From Planctomycetota bacterium (GTDB lineage Bacteria > Planctomycetota > Phycisphaerae > Phycisphaerales > UBA1924): DNA of 64,000 nucleotides. The stretch spans positions 1 to 64,000 of the forward strand of contig JAGWZK010000001.1 in the NCBI GenBank assembly GCA_018968885.1, written 5' to 3'. The notes beneath the pieces were generated by a model. That model was not told the DNA's origin. It saw only the letters and a list, made by a program, of their open reading frames with translations, and ran no database searches. Position numbers and translations under genes: made by a program. Shown piece after piece: positions 7,796 to 18,182 of this stretch (position 1 is the stretch's first letter; each line of letters begins with the position of its first letter).

Positions 7796-10555
7796 GGGAT
7801 CGGGTTTGGGATCGACTTTCACCTTGGCCCGCGCCGCCGTCGCTTCGTCCTGCTTCCCTTGCTTCTCCAGAATCGATGCCCAGACATCGACGGCCTTGGC
7901 GGAGCGGGCATCGGCATCTCCGAAATTTTTGAGGAAGACTTCGGCAGCGCGCTGGGCGTGCGGGAGTGCATCGGCTTGCTTGTCCATCAGCACCAGGCAA
8001 CGCGCGTAATTCAAGCTGAACGACCCGATGGCGTTGTGTTCTGGCTTGAGTGTCTCAAGCGCGCCGGCGACCGCAATGGCGTACTCCGCCGCCGCGTCGT
8101 CGAACTTTTTCTCCCCTTGCAGGCCCATGGCGATGTTGTTGCGGGTGATCAGCGTGCTCAGGTTTTGAGGACCGATGGTGCGTTCCTGCACTGCCAGAAT
8201 CTTGCGTTGAATCTCGACGGCCTCGGCGTGCTTGCCACTCATGCTGGTGACGACGGCGATGTTCGCCAGCGTCACCAGCGACTGCGGGTTTTCTTCACCG
8301 AGTTTGGCTTTTTGCCCGTCATAGGCCTTCTGAAAAAGCACCTTGGCTTCATCCAGCCGCCCCTGATCCTGAATGATTTTGGCGAGGTTGTTGGTGGCCA
8401 GCAAGGTATCCACGTGATCCTCACCCAGGCGCCTCGTCAACCCCTCCACAGCGCGGCGGCAGTACGCCTCTGCCCCTTCTGGCCCGGTGAGTTTGCCCTG
8501 ATCGATGAGGCAGACACTCAGATTGGAGAGTGAGCCGAGGGTGGAGGGGTGATCGGCACCGAGGACGCGCTCCTGGCGAGCGATGAGGTCTTTGTACATG
8601 GGCTCGGCCTCGGCCCAGCGCCCGGCGTAGTCGATGGCCTGAACGAGATTGGAGAGCAGATTGAGCTTGGTCGCGGAGTCTTCGGGGGCGTTGGATGCTT
8701 CGAACGCTTCGCGATAGAGGGCTTCGGCACCGGCGGTGTCGCCGAGGCGGCGCGTGGCGATACCCAGAGAGTTCATGGTGTTGAGTGTGTCGGGGTCACC
8801 TTTGGGCAAGACGCGGCGTTGGATATCGAGGACAATGCTCAATACTTCCTTGGCCTTCTTAGGTTGGGCGCTGAAGATATAGGCATCCCCCTCGGCGACG
8901 CGGGCGCGGAGGTAGTGGCGATCTTCGAAAGAGAAGGGCTGAGCGGTCAGTTCTATGTATTGCTGAGATTTGACGGCGAACTCAATCGCCTCCTGCGTCG
9001 CCCCGGCGCGTGCCCGTAGCCCCGACAAGGAATTGAACGCCGAAGCCACATCGCGATATGCCTGCGGATGCCCGGGTGCCAATTCCAGCACACGCTGCAA
9101 GTTGGCCTCAGCGCGATCAAAGATTGCCAGCGACGCGTACGTCGCCCCCAGTGCCGAGCGCACGCTGATCTCGGTTTCGGCATCCAGCGTTCCCGGGGCC
9201 AGATCGCGCTCTGCCGCGGCCATGACATCGACGACCTTGACATCGCGGCCGTCTTTGCCTGGGTCGGCGCTGGTCATCATGCGATTGAGAAACTCGAGGG
9301 TTTTCTCACGGCGAGTAGATTCACTGGTGGCGCGCTGGCGAGCGAGATCGGCCTGATCGCGAGCGGTGACGGCCTGCTTGTAGAAGACGATGGATGTGGC
9401 AAGACCAGCGACGAGGACGGCGATAACCGCCCCACCCGTATAAGCGATAGTGCGGTAGCGTTTGGCAGACTTGCGCATGGTGTACCACGCGCTGTCGCGG
9501 CGGGCCTGGATGGGTTCGCCGGCGACGAAGTGGGCGAGATCCTGCGCGAGTGCCGCGGCGGATTCGTAACGACGTGTGCGATCCTTGGCGAGGCATTTGT
9601 GCACGATGGTGTCGAGATCTTCGGGGATATCGCGTGCGATGGTTCGAAGCCGCGGCGGCTCTTGTTGTGCGATGCGCTGAATCGCGCCGGTCATGGATCC
9701 GGAAACATCAATAGGAAGGCGACCGGAGAGGGCCTGATAAAGCATGGCACCGACGGAGTAGATGTCGGTGCGGACATCAACATCGGCAGCGGCGCTGGAG
9801 CCATCGGCGAGAGCAACCTGTTCGGGGCTGGCCCAAGGCAAGGAGCCGACGAACTGGCCTGATGTGGTGACGGTGAGTTCGCGGGCGGTCTGCGATCCCA
9901 ACTTGGCGAGACCGAAATCGAGAACCCGGGGCTCGCCAGCGGAATCGACGCGGATGTTGCCGGGCTTGAGATCTCGGTGGATGACGCCGCGCTGATGGGC
10001 GTGACTGACGGCATCGATGATGCGTGAGAAGAGTGAGACGACCGTGTCGTAGAAGGGAGTTCCGGAGGATTCGCGCCGCAACGATGACAGGTGATCGGCG
10101 AGGGAAGTCCCTTCGACAAACTCCATGACGAGATAGGCAAAGCCGGGAGTGGGCGCTCCGGTGATGCCACTGTCGTAGACGCGCACGATTCCCGGATGGC
10201 GCAAGTTCGCCGCCAGATCAATCTCGCGTTCAAAGCGCCGCCGCGCCGATTCGGAAGCCAGTGCTCCTTCGATCAGAACCTTGATGGCGACGCGCCGGCG
10301 CGTGGAGCGCTGGACAGCGGAGTAGACGACGCCCTGACCGCCACGACGGAGCTCGACCAATTCGTCATAGCCAGGAATCACCGGCGTGCCGGCTCGGCTC
10401 TGGCGTGCTGAACGCAATTCCGCCAGCAAACCACCCTCATCCAGAAACCACGTCCCCGAGGGTGCCGCGCCGGTCTTGGGCTCGGTGTGCATCGCATCCG
10501 GCGCGCTGGCCAGCGGTCTATCAATCCCAGCGTTCTTTGATGCCTCTTCAGCCAC
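7772..10555 (-). CDS. Membrane Ser/Thr protein kinase with C-terminal TPR repeats
   Basis: The 927-aa protein has a Hanks-type kinase domain at about residues 63-345. Visible are the Gly-rich loop (RRGGQGVVYSA), Lys in VAIKVL, the catalytic loop HRDLKPGN, DFG, and the APE-equivalent SPEQ, so it should be active. A single membrane helix spans about 371-391. The rest (about 440-900) is a series of kinesin-light-chain-type TPR units such as LGDTAGAEALYREAFEA, probably on the far side of the membrane. The adjacent ECF sigma factor gene (10628-11212) lies 72 bases upstream on the same strand. Planctomycetes commonly pair such sigma factors with kinases, so I infer that this kinase signals to that sigma factor. 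The two genes are probably one operon. Confidence 0.9.
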   Translation of the reverse strand: MAEEASKNAGIDRPLASAPDAMHTEPKTGAAPSGTWFLDEGGLLAELRSARQSRAGTPVIPGYDELVELRRGGQGVVYSAVQRSTRRRVAIKVLIEGALASESARRRFEREIDLAANLRHPGIVRVYDSGITGAPTPGFAYLVMEFVEGTSLADHLSSLRRESSGTPFYDTVVSLFSRIIDAVSHAHQRGVIHRDLKPGNIRVDSAGEPRVLDFGLAKLGSQTARELTVTTSGQFVGSLPWASPEQVALADGSSAAADVDVRTDIYSVGAMLYQALSGRLPIDVSGSMTGAIQRIAQQEPPRLRTIARDIPEDLDTIVHKCLAKDRTRRYESAAALAQDLAHFVAGEPIQARRDSAWYTMRKSAKRYRTIAYTGGAVIAVLVAGLATSIVFYKQAVTARDQADLARQRATSESTRREKTLEFLNRMMTSADPGKDGRDVKVVDVMAAAERDLAPGTLDAETEISVRSALGATYASLAIFDRAEANLQRVLELAPGHPQAYRDVASAFNSLSGLRARAGATQEAIEFAVKSQQYIELTAQPFSFEDRHYLRARVAEGDAYIFSAQPKKAKEVLSIVLDIQRRVLPKGDPDTLNTMNSLGIATRRLGDTAGAEALYREAFEASNAPEDSATKLNLLSNLVQAIDYAGRWAEAEPMYKDLIARQERVLGADHPSTLGSLSNLSVCLIDQGKLTGPEGAEAYCRRAVEGLTRRLGEDHVDTLLATNNLAKIIQDQGRLDEAKVLFQKAYDGQKAKLGEENPQSLVTLANIAVVTSMSGKHAEAVEIQRKILAVQERTIGPQNLSTLITRNNIAMGLQGEKKFDDAAAEYAIAVAGALETLKPEHNAIGSFSLNYARCLVLMDKQADALPHAQRAAEVFLKNFGDADARSAKAVDVWASILEKQGKQDEATAARAKVKVDPKPDPKNTKPAS

Positions 10556-10627
10556 GAGGAACCTCGATCAACACTTCATTCACACACGGCGGCGCGACTG
10601 CACTCTGCACGGTCACTGGTTTGGGAA

Positions 10628-11212
10628 CTACCCCTCGTCCTGGATCTGAGCCGCGATGATCTGGCTCAATCGCTTGGTAATGCGACTCTTGGCCTGATAG
10701 ACCTGATCGACGGAAATGCCGAGGGCGGAGGCGACATGCGTGGCCTCGACACCGGCGACGGCGTATTGCTCAAAGGCGGAAACATCCTGTTCGTTGAACT
10801 CGCTTGCGATGGTGCGCATGGCTCGCTCCTGGTGATACTGACGCCATTGCGATTCCCACGACTGCTCGACCTCACTGTCTCCCAGTGCCGTCCTCGTCAT
10901 TGCGTCTACATCCTCTAGGCGGCCTGGTGCCCCTTTCTGAAACGATTTGCGGCAGACGATGTGCACTACCACGGTTTTGAGATAAGAACGGAAGAGACCT
11001 TTGCTGGGGTCGTACTTGAAGGCAGGCATGGCCTTGGAGAGGGCGAGCAGGGTGTCTTGAAGGACATCATCGCAGTCGGCATCGGAAAAGCCGCGACGGC
11101 GGGCAAAGCCACGAATGAGTGCGCCGTATTGCGAGGCAAACTCTGTCCACGCGTCATCACCTCCGGTGGCAAGCCGGGCCAAGAGTGTCGCGTGCGTGGA
11201 GGAGCGATCGTT
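10628..11212 (-). CDS. ECF-type RNA polymerase sigma factor
   Basis: A 194-aa, two-domain sigma-70 protein. Region 2 covers about residues 25-95, with the core-binding DADCDDVLQDTLLAL and the -10-binding LFRSYLKTVVVHIV. Region 4, an HTH near the C-terminus, contains VEATHVASALGISVDQVYQAKSRI. Regions 1.1 and 3 are absent, as expected for the ECF group. I use the ATG at 11212 because the family starts shortly before region 2; an ATG at 11260 is in frame, and neither has a clear ribosome site. No anti-sigma factor gene is present. The downstream kinase gene suggests control by phosphorylation, as proposed for kinase-linked ECF groups. It is divergent from the secreted repeat protein at 11419. 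Confidence 0.88.
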   Translation of the reverse strand, partial: NDRSSTHATLLARLATGGDDAWTEFASQYGALIRGFARRRGFSDADCDDVLQDTLLALSKAMPAFKYDPSKGLFRSYLKTVVVHIVCRKSFQKGAPGRLEDVDAMTRTALGDSEVEQSWESQWRQYHQERAMRTIASEFNEQDVSAFEQYAVAGVEATHVASALGISVDQVYQAKSRITKRLSQIIAAQIQDEG

Positions 11213-11418
11213 CATGACAATCTGGGCAAGGATACCGTGTGCTTCAACATCCGAGAACATGCCGAGTGTGCGAATCTCAGGTTTTCATCGAATTTTTCCC
11301 AGCACTTACTTTCGGATTGTCTCAGAAGTGAGGACGACGTGCGCTATGTCCCTTGGGATTGGTAGGGCGCTCTGAGCGCCCGACTCTCGCAAACAGGTTT
11401 TAAATACGGAGTGGACCC

Positions 11419-14099
11419 ATGAAGCTTGCCGCACAGCGCGTGAACCGTCTCGCCCTGCTCTCTTTCGCCGGGCTTGCTGCCGCTTGCGGCAGTGCGTCGG
11501 CTCAATCGACGTGGATCAATCCTGTCGATGGCAATTGGAGTGATGCATCGAAATGGTCTGCAGGCGTGCCCAACGGCATCGCTGCCATCATCAATCAGCC
11601 CGGCGTGTACAACATCGCCTTCAACGGCAATTACAGCATTCCGTCGCTGACACAGTCGGTGCCCGGGGTGACGATCTCGATTGGTGACAACCTGACGTAT
11701 TCGATGTCAGGTGGCATGAGCAACGATGGCACGATCGGAGTCAACACCGGCGCAGGTGCCAATGCGTCGTACATCCGCCTCGTGAATGGCCCTCAAACCA
11801 TCGATGGCACGGCGTGATCCGACTGAACTCCGGCGGCAACGTCAATACTGCCCAGCTCACCACCAACAGTGGCAACTGGACTCTGACCCACGATGTCAAC
11901 CACACCATCCGTGGTGATGGACGCATCTACACCCCCATCAACAACCTGGGCTCCATCATTGGCGACACCCCAAGCCGCAATCTGGAGATCCTCAACTCAA
12001 GTTCTGGCAACTCCGGCATGATCTCTGCCGAAAACGTTGGCATCTTCCGCCTCGGTTCTGTCACCCTGACACAGACGGGCGCAGGCCAGATTCGCGCCAT
12101 CACTGCCAGCAGCATCTTCCTGGATAGCAGCACCGTCATCGATGGCTCTCTGACCGCGGCAAACAACAGCTTCATCACCATCCGCAACACCACCCTGTCC
12201 AATGTGCAGATCGCCGGCCAAGTGCTCGTCCCCGACAATCACAGTCTTTACATTCCTGTCGCCGGCATCATCAACAACGCCGATGTCGCCGTCAACGATG
12301 GCTCCGGCGCGAACGGAACATTCGTCCGCCTCACGGGCGGATCCGCCAGCGTGACCGGCACCGGCACCATCACCCTGAACGCCAGCGCCAACCTCGATAC
12401 CTCGCAGATCACCACCAACAGTGGCAATTGGACTTACACCTCGGGTCCTGGCCAGATCATCCGCGGCACGGGCCGCATCTACACACCCCTCACCAACAAC
12501 GGCATCATCCGCGCGGATCGCGCCGGCGCACCTCTCGAGTGGCGCAACTCCGGCGGCACCAACAACAACCTGGTCACCACTGGTGGCGGGCCTCTCAACA
12601 TCGTCTCTGCAGCGGTCACACAGGGGGCCAACGGCCGCATCGTCGCTGCCAACGGCGTGCTGGGCATCAACAGTTCCACCATCAACGGTGGCTCCATCGA
12701 AGGAACTGGCTCACCCGTCGAGATCTACAACTCCAACATCAGCGCCTCCACACTTTCCGGCACGGTCAACGTTCCCAACGGCTTCACCTTCAATCTCCCG
12801 ATCACCGGCATCACCAACAACGCCGCCATCCGCATAAGCGACAATACAGGAGCCGCTGGCACGTACATGCGCCTGGTCGGTGGCACCGCCACCATCGGCG
12901 GCACCGGCTCCATCATTCTTGATGCGAACAGCAATCTCGACACCGCGCAGCTCACCAGCAACAGCGGCAACTGGCTGATGAATATAACCAGTGGTCAGAC
13001 GATCCGTGGAGATGGTCGCGTCTACGCACGCCTGACCAACGACGGCACAATCATTGCCGATCAGGATGGTGCCGCGCTCGAGTGGCTCAACACTGGTGGC
13101 AACACCAACAACTCCATCGCTCGCACGGCGAATGGTGGCATTCTCCGCATCTCCTCGCTGGGATTGACGCAGTCCCCCACTGGCCGCCTCATCGCTTCCG
13201 ATGGACCAGTGATCATCAGCGGCAGCACGGTTGTCGGCGGCAGCATCGAAGGCACCAACAGCCAGGCACAGATTGCCAACTCAACACTCGATGCCGTCAC
13301 CACCACAGGTGACGTCCGCATTCCCAACGGCTTTACTCTCAGCACCTCAAGCAACGGCATCACCAATAACGGCACCATCCGCGTTTCTGACGGCGTCGGC
13401 GCCGCCGGAACCGCCATCCGCATGACTAATGGCAGCCACACGTTCAGCGGCACCGGCAGCATCATCCTCAACGCGAACTCCAACCTCGACACTGCGCAAT
13501 TGACCAGCAACAGTGGCAACTGGACGATGACCTTCGGACCCAACCAGGCCCTTCGCGGCACGGGACGCGTCTTCGCACGCACCATCATCGACGGCACTCT
13601 CAGCCCAGGCGAGCCGGAGTTCACCGCCGGGCGCATCAGCTTCATCAATGTCAGCCCGGTATTGACCAGCTCAGCCAACGCCGTCTTTGACATCTTCGGG
13701 CCAACGAACTTCGACCAGGTCGAGGGCAACGCCTCTTGGACCATCCAGGGTGGCACCATCACCATCCGCTTCCCCGGTGGCTTTGTCGGCGCACTCGGCC
13801 AGTCCTATACACTCATCGCCGGCAACAGTGTCAACGGCACGCACACGGTTCGCCAGCTCCCTGCCCACCCGACGCAGGGTCTCAAGTACGGCCTCGACTA
13901 TCGCTCCAATGCTGTCATACTGCGCGTCACCTGCAACATCGACTTCAACTCAGACGGCGTGCTGGATCTGTTTGACTACCTCGATTTCGTGCAGATCTTC
14001 CAGACTGGCGAACTCGATGCCGATTACAATGGCGATGGCATCACCGACTTCTTTGATTACCTGGATTTTGTAGCCGAATTTGCTAACGGCTGCAACTGA
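11419..14099 (+). pseudogene. Secreted four-repeat protein with GC-type dockerin tail, frameshifted
   Basis: Frame 11419-11817 starts with a signal peptide (ending ASAQS), but reading stops at a TGA (11815). The continuation runs in another frame from 11814 to 14099. Restoring one G in the GG at 11811-11812 joins them into one protein of about 893 aa. The join then reads GTG-V-I-R-L-N, matching the GTG-T/S-I-x-L-N found in the other three repeats. There are four repeats of about 150 residues, each with SGNW and IRGTGR(I/V)-type motifs, typical of beta-helix surface proteins. The end has two dockerin-like loops (DFNSDGVLDLFDYLDFV and YNGDGITDFFDYLDFV) and terminates NGCN. Function is probably a cell-surface structure. 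The GTG at 11814 overlapping TGA could mimic translational coupling, but the second part lacks its own signal peptide. Confidence 0.75.
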
Positions 14100-14175
14100 G
14101 CATTGCGTCAGATCCTCGTGCCGCCGAGTTGTTTGAGCGGCACGAATCCCCTGCCAAGCGTGGGGGTTGAGGACG

Positions 14176-14213
14176 GTCAAGCCGGGACACACCTCCCGGC
14201 TTGGCTGTTTTTT
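14176..14213 (+). terminator. Terminator after the secreted repeat protein
   Basis: AAGCCGGGA (14179-14187) pairs perfectly with TCCCGGCTT (14194-14202), and the hairpin is followed by GGCTGTTTTTT. A second hairpin, CGTGCCGC/GCGGCACG at 14117-14144, lies between it and the stop codon. Confidence 0.8.
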
Positions 14214-14249
14214 GGGCCTTCACTACCTCAAGCGGTATCACCTCGTGTC

Positions 14250-15485
14250 TTACCGCGCTGCTTCCTGCAGCGCGATCAGCGCATACGCCGTGATCAGCAC
14301 ATCGTTGTTCTCCATCCACCGCTCATTCACCGAGCGGAAACTTCCATCCGCATTCTGCAACTTGGCCAATTCTTCCACCAGATCACGTTTCCAATCGCGC
14401 GCCACGGGTTTGCCATCCGCGCCCATCACCTTCAGCATCGATTCGTTGCTTGCGCCCAGCGCGCGGGCAAAGACCAGGTAGTAGTAATACACCCCGTCCA
14501 GCCCCGCGCCCGGATTCTCGCTCAGCGTGTAGTTCCTGCTGATCCACTCCAGCGCCAGTTGCACGCGCGAATCACTGGGCGACAGCCCCGCGTACGCATA
14601 ACTTTTGAACCCCAGATACGTCATTGACCCATACGCGCGCAGACGGCTCGCCTTGCTTCCATCAGAAAGCGTCTCTTCAATCATGTTGTTCTTGGCAAAG
14701 CTCTGCCCCACACCCACGTTATCCTGGTTCTCACTCGTTGAGTAGATAAATCCGCCCTGCATGCTTCCTTGGGCATACTCCATTGCATTCACGGTGTGAT
14801 GCATCTGGCACCGCTCCAGAAAGACCAGGGCCCGCTGAATTGCCGCATCGCTGGACTCCACACCACTCACACGCAGTGCCTCGAGCGCAAACCCGGTGTT
14901 GGACATATCCGGCCGGCCGCGATTGCCATAACCCCAGCCGCCGTAGAAGGGATCGCTCTTGGCCACCTTTTGCGGGCTGTCCTTGGCGCCCTCGATCACA
15001 ACTGCGCCTTCGCCATATTGCAGGCCTTTGAGGAAATCCTGGGCGGGCTTGATGGCAGCACTTGCTTCGGATGTGTTGACTTTGGCGAGCGCCGACAGAC
15101 AAATCGCCGTGTTGTACACCGGCAACAGCTTGTCATAAAAGCCGCCGTCGGGCTGCTTCTTACTCAAGATGAATCCGACACCCTTGGCCACCGACGCGTC
15201 CTTGATCGTCACACCTTCGTGCATGAGCATGCCTTGCAGCACCAGCCCGGTGATCGCGGGAAACGTCGGCTGCCCCGGCGTCACACTCCACCCACCCGAA
15301 GCGTCCTGCTTGCTCTTGAGAAAGGCGATGGCTTTCTCGGCCATGGCTTTGGCCCTGGCTTGAGTTGATTCGACCTTCGCCGCGGCTTCGACCGGCACCT
15401 CAACTTTGGGTTGCTGGGCCAGCGCGATCGGCGACGTAAGCACGGTGCCGGAAGCCAGAAGCAGCGAGCAGATCAGGGTGCGCAT
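14250..15485 (-). CDS. Secreted prenyltransferase/squalene-cyclase-fold repeat protein
   Basis: The 411-aa product has a signal peptide (first 23 residues, ending ALAQQ). It is followed by helical repeats with QW-like motifs: KSKQDASGGWS, KKQPDGGFYD, FYGGWGYG and LQNADGSFRS. These mark the alpha/alpha-toroid fold shared by terpene cyclases and prenyltransferase beta subunits. The cyclase DXDD catalytic motif is not visible, so I do not call it a terpene cyclase; such secreted planctomycete proteins have no known reaction. It is downstream of, and on the same strand as, the three tandem secreted TPR-like genes, about 75 bases from the nearest, so it may belong to the same transcription unit. 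Confidence 0.75.
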   Translation of the reverse strand: MRTLICSLLLASGTVLTSPIALAQQPKVEVPVEAAAKVESTQARAKAMAEKAIAFLKSKQDASGGWSVTPGQPTFPAITGLVLQGMLMHEGVTIKDASVAKGVGFILSKKQPDGGFYDKLLPVYNTAICLSALAKVNTSEASAAIKPAQDFLKGLQYGEGAVVIEGAKDSPQKVAKSDPFYGGWGYGNRGRPDMSNTGFALEALRVSGVESSDAAIQRALVFLERCQMHHTVNAMEYAQGSMQGGFIYSTSENQDNVGVGQSFAKNNMIEETLSDGSKASRLRAYGSMTYLGFKSYAYAGLSPSDSRVQLALEWISRNYTLSENPGAGLDGVYYYYLVFARALGASNESMLKVMGADGKPVARDWKRDLVEELAKLQNADGSFRSVNERWMENNDVLITAYALIALQEAAR

Positions 15486-15561
15486 GGGAATCTCCAGAAT
15501 GAAAAAGGTCTCCGACGAGTTCTATCGAAGACCTGATGGTACCTGATCACATGATTCAGTG

Positions 15562-16707
15562 TTAGCGAAGTGCGGCTTCGAGGGTGGAGGAGATACCCGC
15601 ATCGAGACCGGCATCGCTGGCGCGGGCGACCATTGCGAGGGCGTCTTCGTGACGACCTTCGGCCTGCATCAGCATGGCGACGGTGAGGTACGCCGAACCG
15701 GTGCGCATCTTGGCGGCGTAGCGTTCGGCTTCGTTGGTGATGTCGCGGAGACGGCCTGAGCCGATGCTCAATTCCGCGGCATCCACGGGCTGACGAGCCA
15801 GTGAAGGATCACGCTTGTAGGCATCGATCACCACGCGGACGGCTTCGCTGGTGTTCTTCTGCTCGGTAAGCATGATGGCGAGGATGCGCGAGGCGCGGAC
15901 ATCACCGGGGTTTGCGGAGATGTGAGCGGCCAACTGATCAACTGCCTCGCCGGGCTTCTTGTCTTTGATGGCCTCGAGGGCGGCCTGGTAGGGCGTCAGC
16001 ACGATTTGCGTGGTGTCCTGCACCGTGGTGGTGCGCGTCGTCGTCGCAACAGGAACCTCTTCCACCACCACACGCTTGGTCACGACCGGGCGCGACACCA
16101 CTGTGTTGCTCGGCGAATACACCGTGCGCACGATGGGCTGCTCGATCACCTCGGTGGTGTCCGACACGATCGTGGGCTGATACACAGGCCGCTCAATCAC
16201 CACCGGGCGTTCAATCACAACGGGACGCTCCACCACGACAGGGCGATGCACCACCACCGGGCGCGACACGACCACAGGAGGACAGGGATCAACGTACACA
16301 GGACGTGAGATCACCCGGGGAGCGCAGTTGTCCACGTACACGGGACGATTGATCACAACCGGAGGGCAATGCCATACCGGCTGAATATTCGGGCGGCAGT
16401 CGTCATAACGACGCACATGATTGTGGCTGGAAAATGAAATCGACACACCGGAGCCATGCCGGTGGTCCGACCACGACGAGCGGCTGTTCCATCCGCCGCC
16501 GATGTGACCACGATCATGTCCGCCACTCCAGCCGCCACGGCCGTGACCACCGCGTGATGGGCCGCAGTCGTTGGAGGAGAACCCGGTGGAGAACGAAATC
16601 GAAGTGAAGCCATCAGCGCGAGTGGTGGACGGAGCACCGGCGATCATGGTGATCGCAAGAACTGTGGCGCTCATACTTCCCATCACGTTGCCAACCTTGC
16701 CATTCAT
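15562..16707 (-). CDS. Secreted low-complexity/TPR-like protein (triad member 3)
   Basis: A 381-aa exported protein. The signal peptide (residues 1 to about 31, ending STTRA) follows the ATG at 16707, which has GGAG eight bases upstream; a longer frame to 16893 lacks this support. Residues about 35-115 are rich in Gly, His and Ser. Next come tandem (V/I)xRPV(V/Y) units such as VVVSRPVVVHRPVVVERPV, about eight in all, probably extended and surface-exposed. The C-terminal 150 residues are helical and TPR-like (AVDQLAAHISANPGDVRASRIL). This part is clearly related to the next gene upstream: VDAAELSIGSGRLRDI and AMLMQAEGRHEDALAM have direct counterparts there. Role unknown; the tail suggests protein-protein contacts. 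Confidence 0.7.
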   Translation of the reverse strand: MNGKVGNVMGSMSATVLAITMIAGAPSTTRADGFTSISFSTGFSSNDCGPSRGGHGRGGWSGGHDRGHIGGGWNSRSSWSDHRHGSGVSISFSSHNHVRRYDDCRPNIQPVWHCPPVVINRPVYVDNCAPRVISRPVYVDPCPPVVVSRPVVVHRPVVVERPVVIERPVVIERPVYQPTIVSDTTEVIEQPIVRTVYSPSNTVVSRPVVTKRVVVEEVPVATTTRTTTVQDTTQIVLTPYQAALEAIKDKKPGEAVDQLAAHISANPGDVRASRILAIMLTEQKNTSEAVRVVIDAYKRDPSLARQPVDAAELSIGSGRLRDITNEAERYAAKMRTGSAYLTVAMLMQAEGRHEDALAMVARASDAGLDAGISSTLEAALR

Positions 16708-16789
16708 GGCCCAATCTCCAGTGAGCGGAGTACGCCGCACGCGTGTGTTCAAGTGTTCTTTGTGATGCGTTGCGAACCAGCGAGTTCCG

Positions 16790-18019
16790 TTATTCCTGAC
16801 GATCTTTTGGAGCAGGTGTGCTCCCTGTATTCGGCGGTGTTGTCGGAGCCGAGGATGGAAGAGGTGTCGTCGGTGTTGTTCCAACCGGATCAATCGCGGG
16901 AGGATCCTGCACCGGTGTCATGGCGTTGCGCAAGACAGCGACGAGCTTGGGGTCCAGACCGACTGCCTCGGCCTTGTTCAAGTTTGCCAGAGCAAGATCG
17001 GTGCGACCTTCGGCTTGCATGAGGATGGTGACCATGAGCCATGACGAGCCGGTGTTCATGCGATTGGAGTAACGCACGGCCTTGACCACCAGATCACGCA
17101 GGCGAGCGGACTCAATGCCCAGATCTGCGGCATCGATGGGCTCGTTTGCCAATGTGGGCATGCGGCGGTAGGCGAGTGCCAGGCGCGACATGGCCTCGGA
17201 GAACTCGGCGTTCTCCAAGTACATCACGGCCAGAAGACGCTCGGCGCGGAAGTCGGGGGACGCAGCGGAATCAGCCGCGAGTTCCTTCAAGTGCTTGTTG
17301 AGTTCCTTAATGGCTTGAGTGGTCTGCTTGGCGCGGACTGCATCCAGCGCGTGGTCATAAGTGGTGGGGACCGCGGGCGCCGGATCGGTCGGGACGCTGA
17401 TGTACGTACGGCCATCGGAGCCGACGTACTGGGTGTACGGACCGTTGGAGACATTGGGGCTGACGCCGTAGTAGTTGACGCTGGGGTCGGGGCCCGATCC
17501 ACCGAAAGACAATCCACCACCGACGCGGACGACGCGATACCAATAGGTTCCATCCCATGTCCAGCCGCGACTTGGGTACGGCCTCGACGAGCGGTACTCG
17601 TACGTGCACAAATTTCCCATCGCGTCGTAAAACCGGCGGGAAGAGCCGTAGTGGTTGTACCCGTGCCGAGTGTGCCCGTAGTAGTTGTTGTCCCACCCAT
17701 ACCACCCAAACGTCTCGATGTTGTTGTGGTGGTGGTGAGGGCGCGAGGGATAAATGACCACCGGCCGATCAAGGCGGGGACGAGGAAGGGGTTGGCCAGG
17801 TGAGGGCTGAACCGGCTGCTGAGGAGGGCGGCTGGGAAGCTGCTGCGCTGGCGGCTGCTGGGGTGTGGGGAACTTTGTGGGATCAGGGTTCGAGGGTGGG
17901 CCGCCACCGGTCCAGGGCGCGGTGTTGCCAGTTGTGGGAGACTGGGCAACCGCAGGAGCCGCGACGGCGGCAAGCATAATGCTGAGGGTCAGTCTTCGAG
18001 CCATTGTCCGATAATACAT
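16790..18019 (-). CDS. Secreted Pro-rich/TPR-like protein (triad member 2)
   Basis: A 409-aa protein with a signal peptide ending PAVAQS, then a proline/glutamine-rich segment to about residue 100. A Tyr/His/Asn-rich region (such as YGWDNNYYGHTRHGYNHYG) follows, and then a domain with paired aromatic residues around 145-215. The C-terminal helical region shares IDAADLGIESARLRDL and TILMQAEGRTDLALAN with the neighbouring gene 15562-16707. I chose the ATG at 18019 because GGAGGT lies nine bases upstream; an internal ATG at 18004 is possible. The final 45 residues are Pro/Thr-rich. It lies in the same orientation as the other two triad genes, with 82 bases to the next. No enzymatic motif is seen. 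Confidence 0.7.
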   Translation of the reverse strand: MYYRTMARRLTLSIMLAAVAAPAVAQSPTTGNTAPWTGGGPPSNPDPTKFPTPQQPPAQQLPSRPPQQPVQPSPGQPLPRPRLDRPVVIYPSRPHHHHNNIETFGWYGWDNNYYGHTRHGYNHYGSSRRFYDAMGNLCTYEYRSSRPYPSRGWTWDGTYWYRVVRVGGGLSFGGSGPDPSVNYYGVSPNVSNGPYTQYVGSDGRTYISVPTDPAPAVPTTYDHALDAVRAKQTTQAIKELNKHLKELAADSAASPDFRAERLLAVMYLENAEFSEAMSRLALAYRRMPTLANEPIDAADLGIESARLRDLVVKAVRYSNRMNTGSSWLMVTILMQAEGRTDLALANLNKAEAVGLDPKLVAVLRNAMTPVQDPPAIDPVGTTPTTPLPSSAPTTPPNTGSTPAPKDRQE

Positions 18020-18182
18020 GGACGCACGACCTCCGAGAGCACACTTGGGAGACCGAACAGCTTGTGATTGGGGATTCATCTGTGCTCGACCTCTTTATGC
18101 TCAATCGCGAGCTCGAGATCGATACCTACGTGTCGGTCGCCGGGATTGTGCGGGTGGCAGCCGACGATGATTCTTCGCATTC

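Noticed and set aside
11803-11820. Programmed ribosomal frameshift or coupled second gene
   Set aside because: No slippery heptamer; the downstream part lacks a signal peptide, and the repeat alignment is restored by one base.
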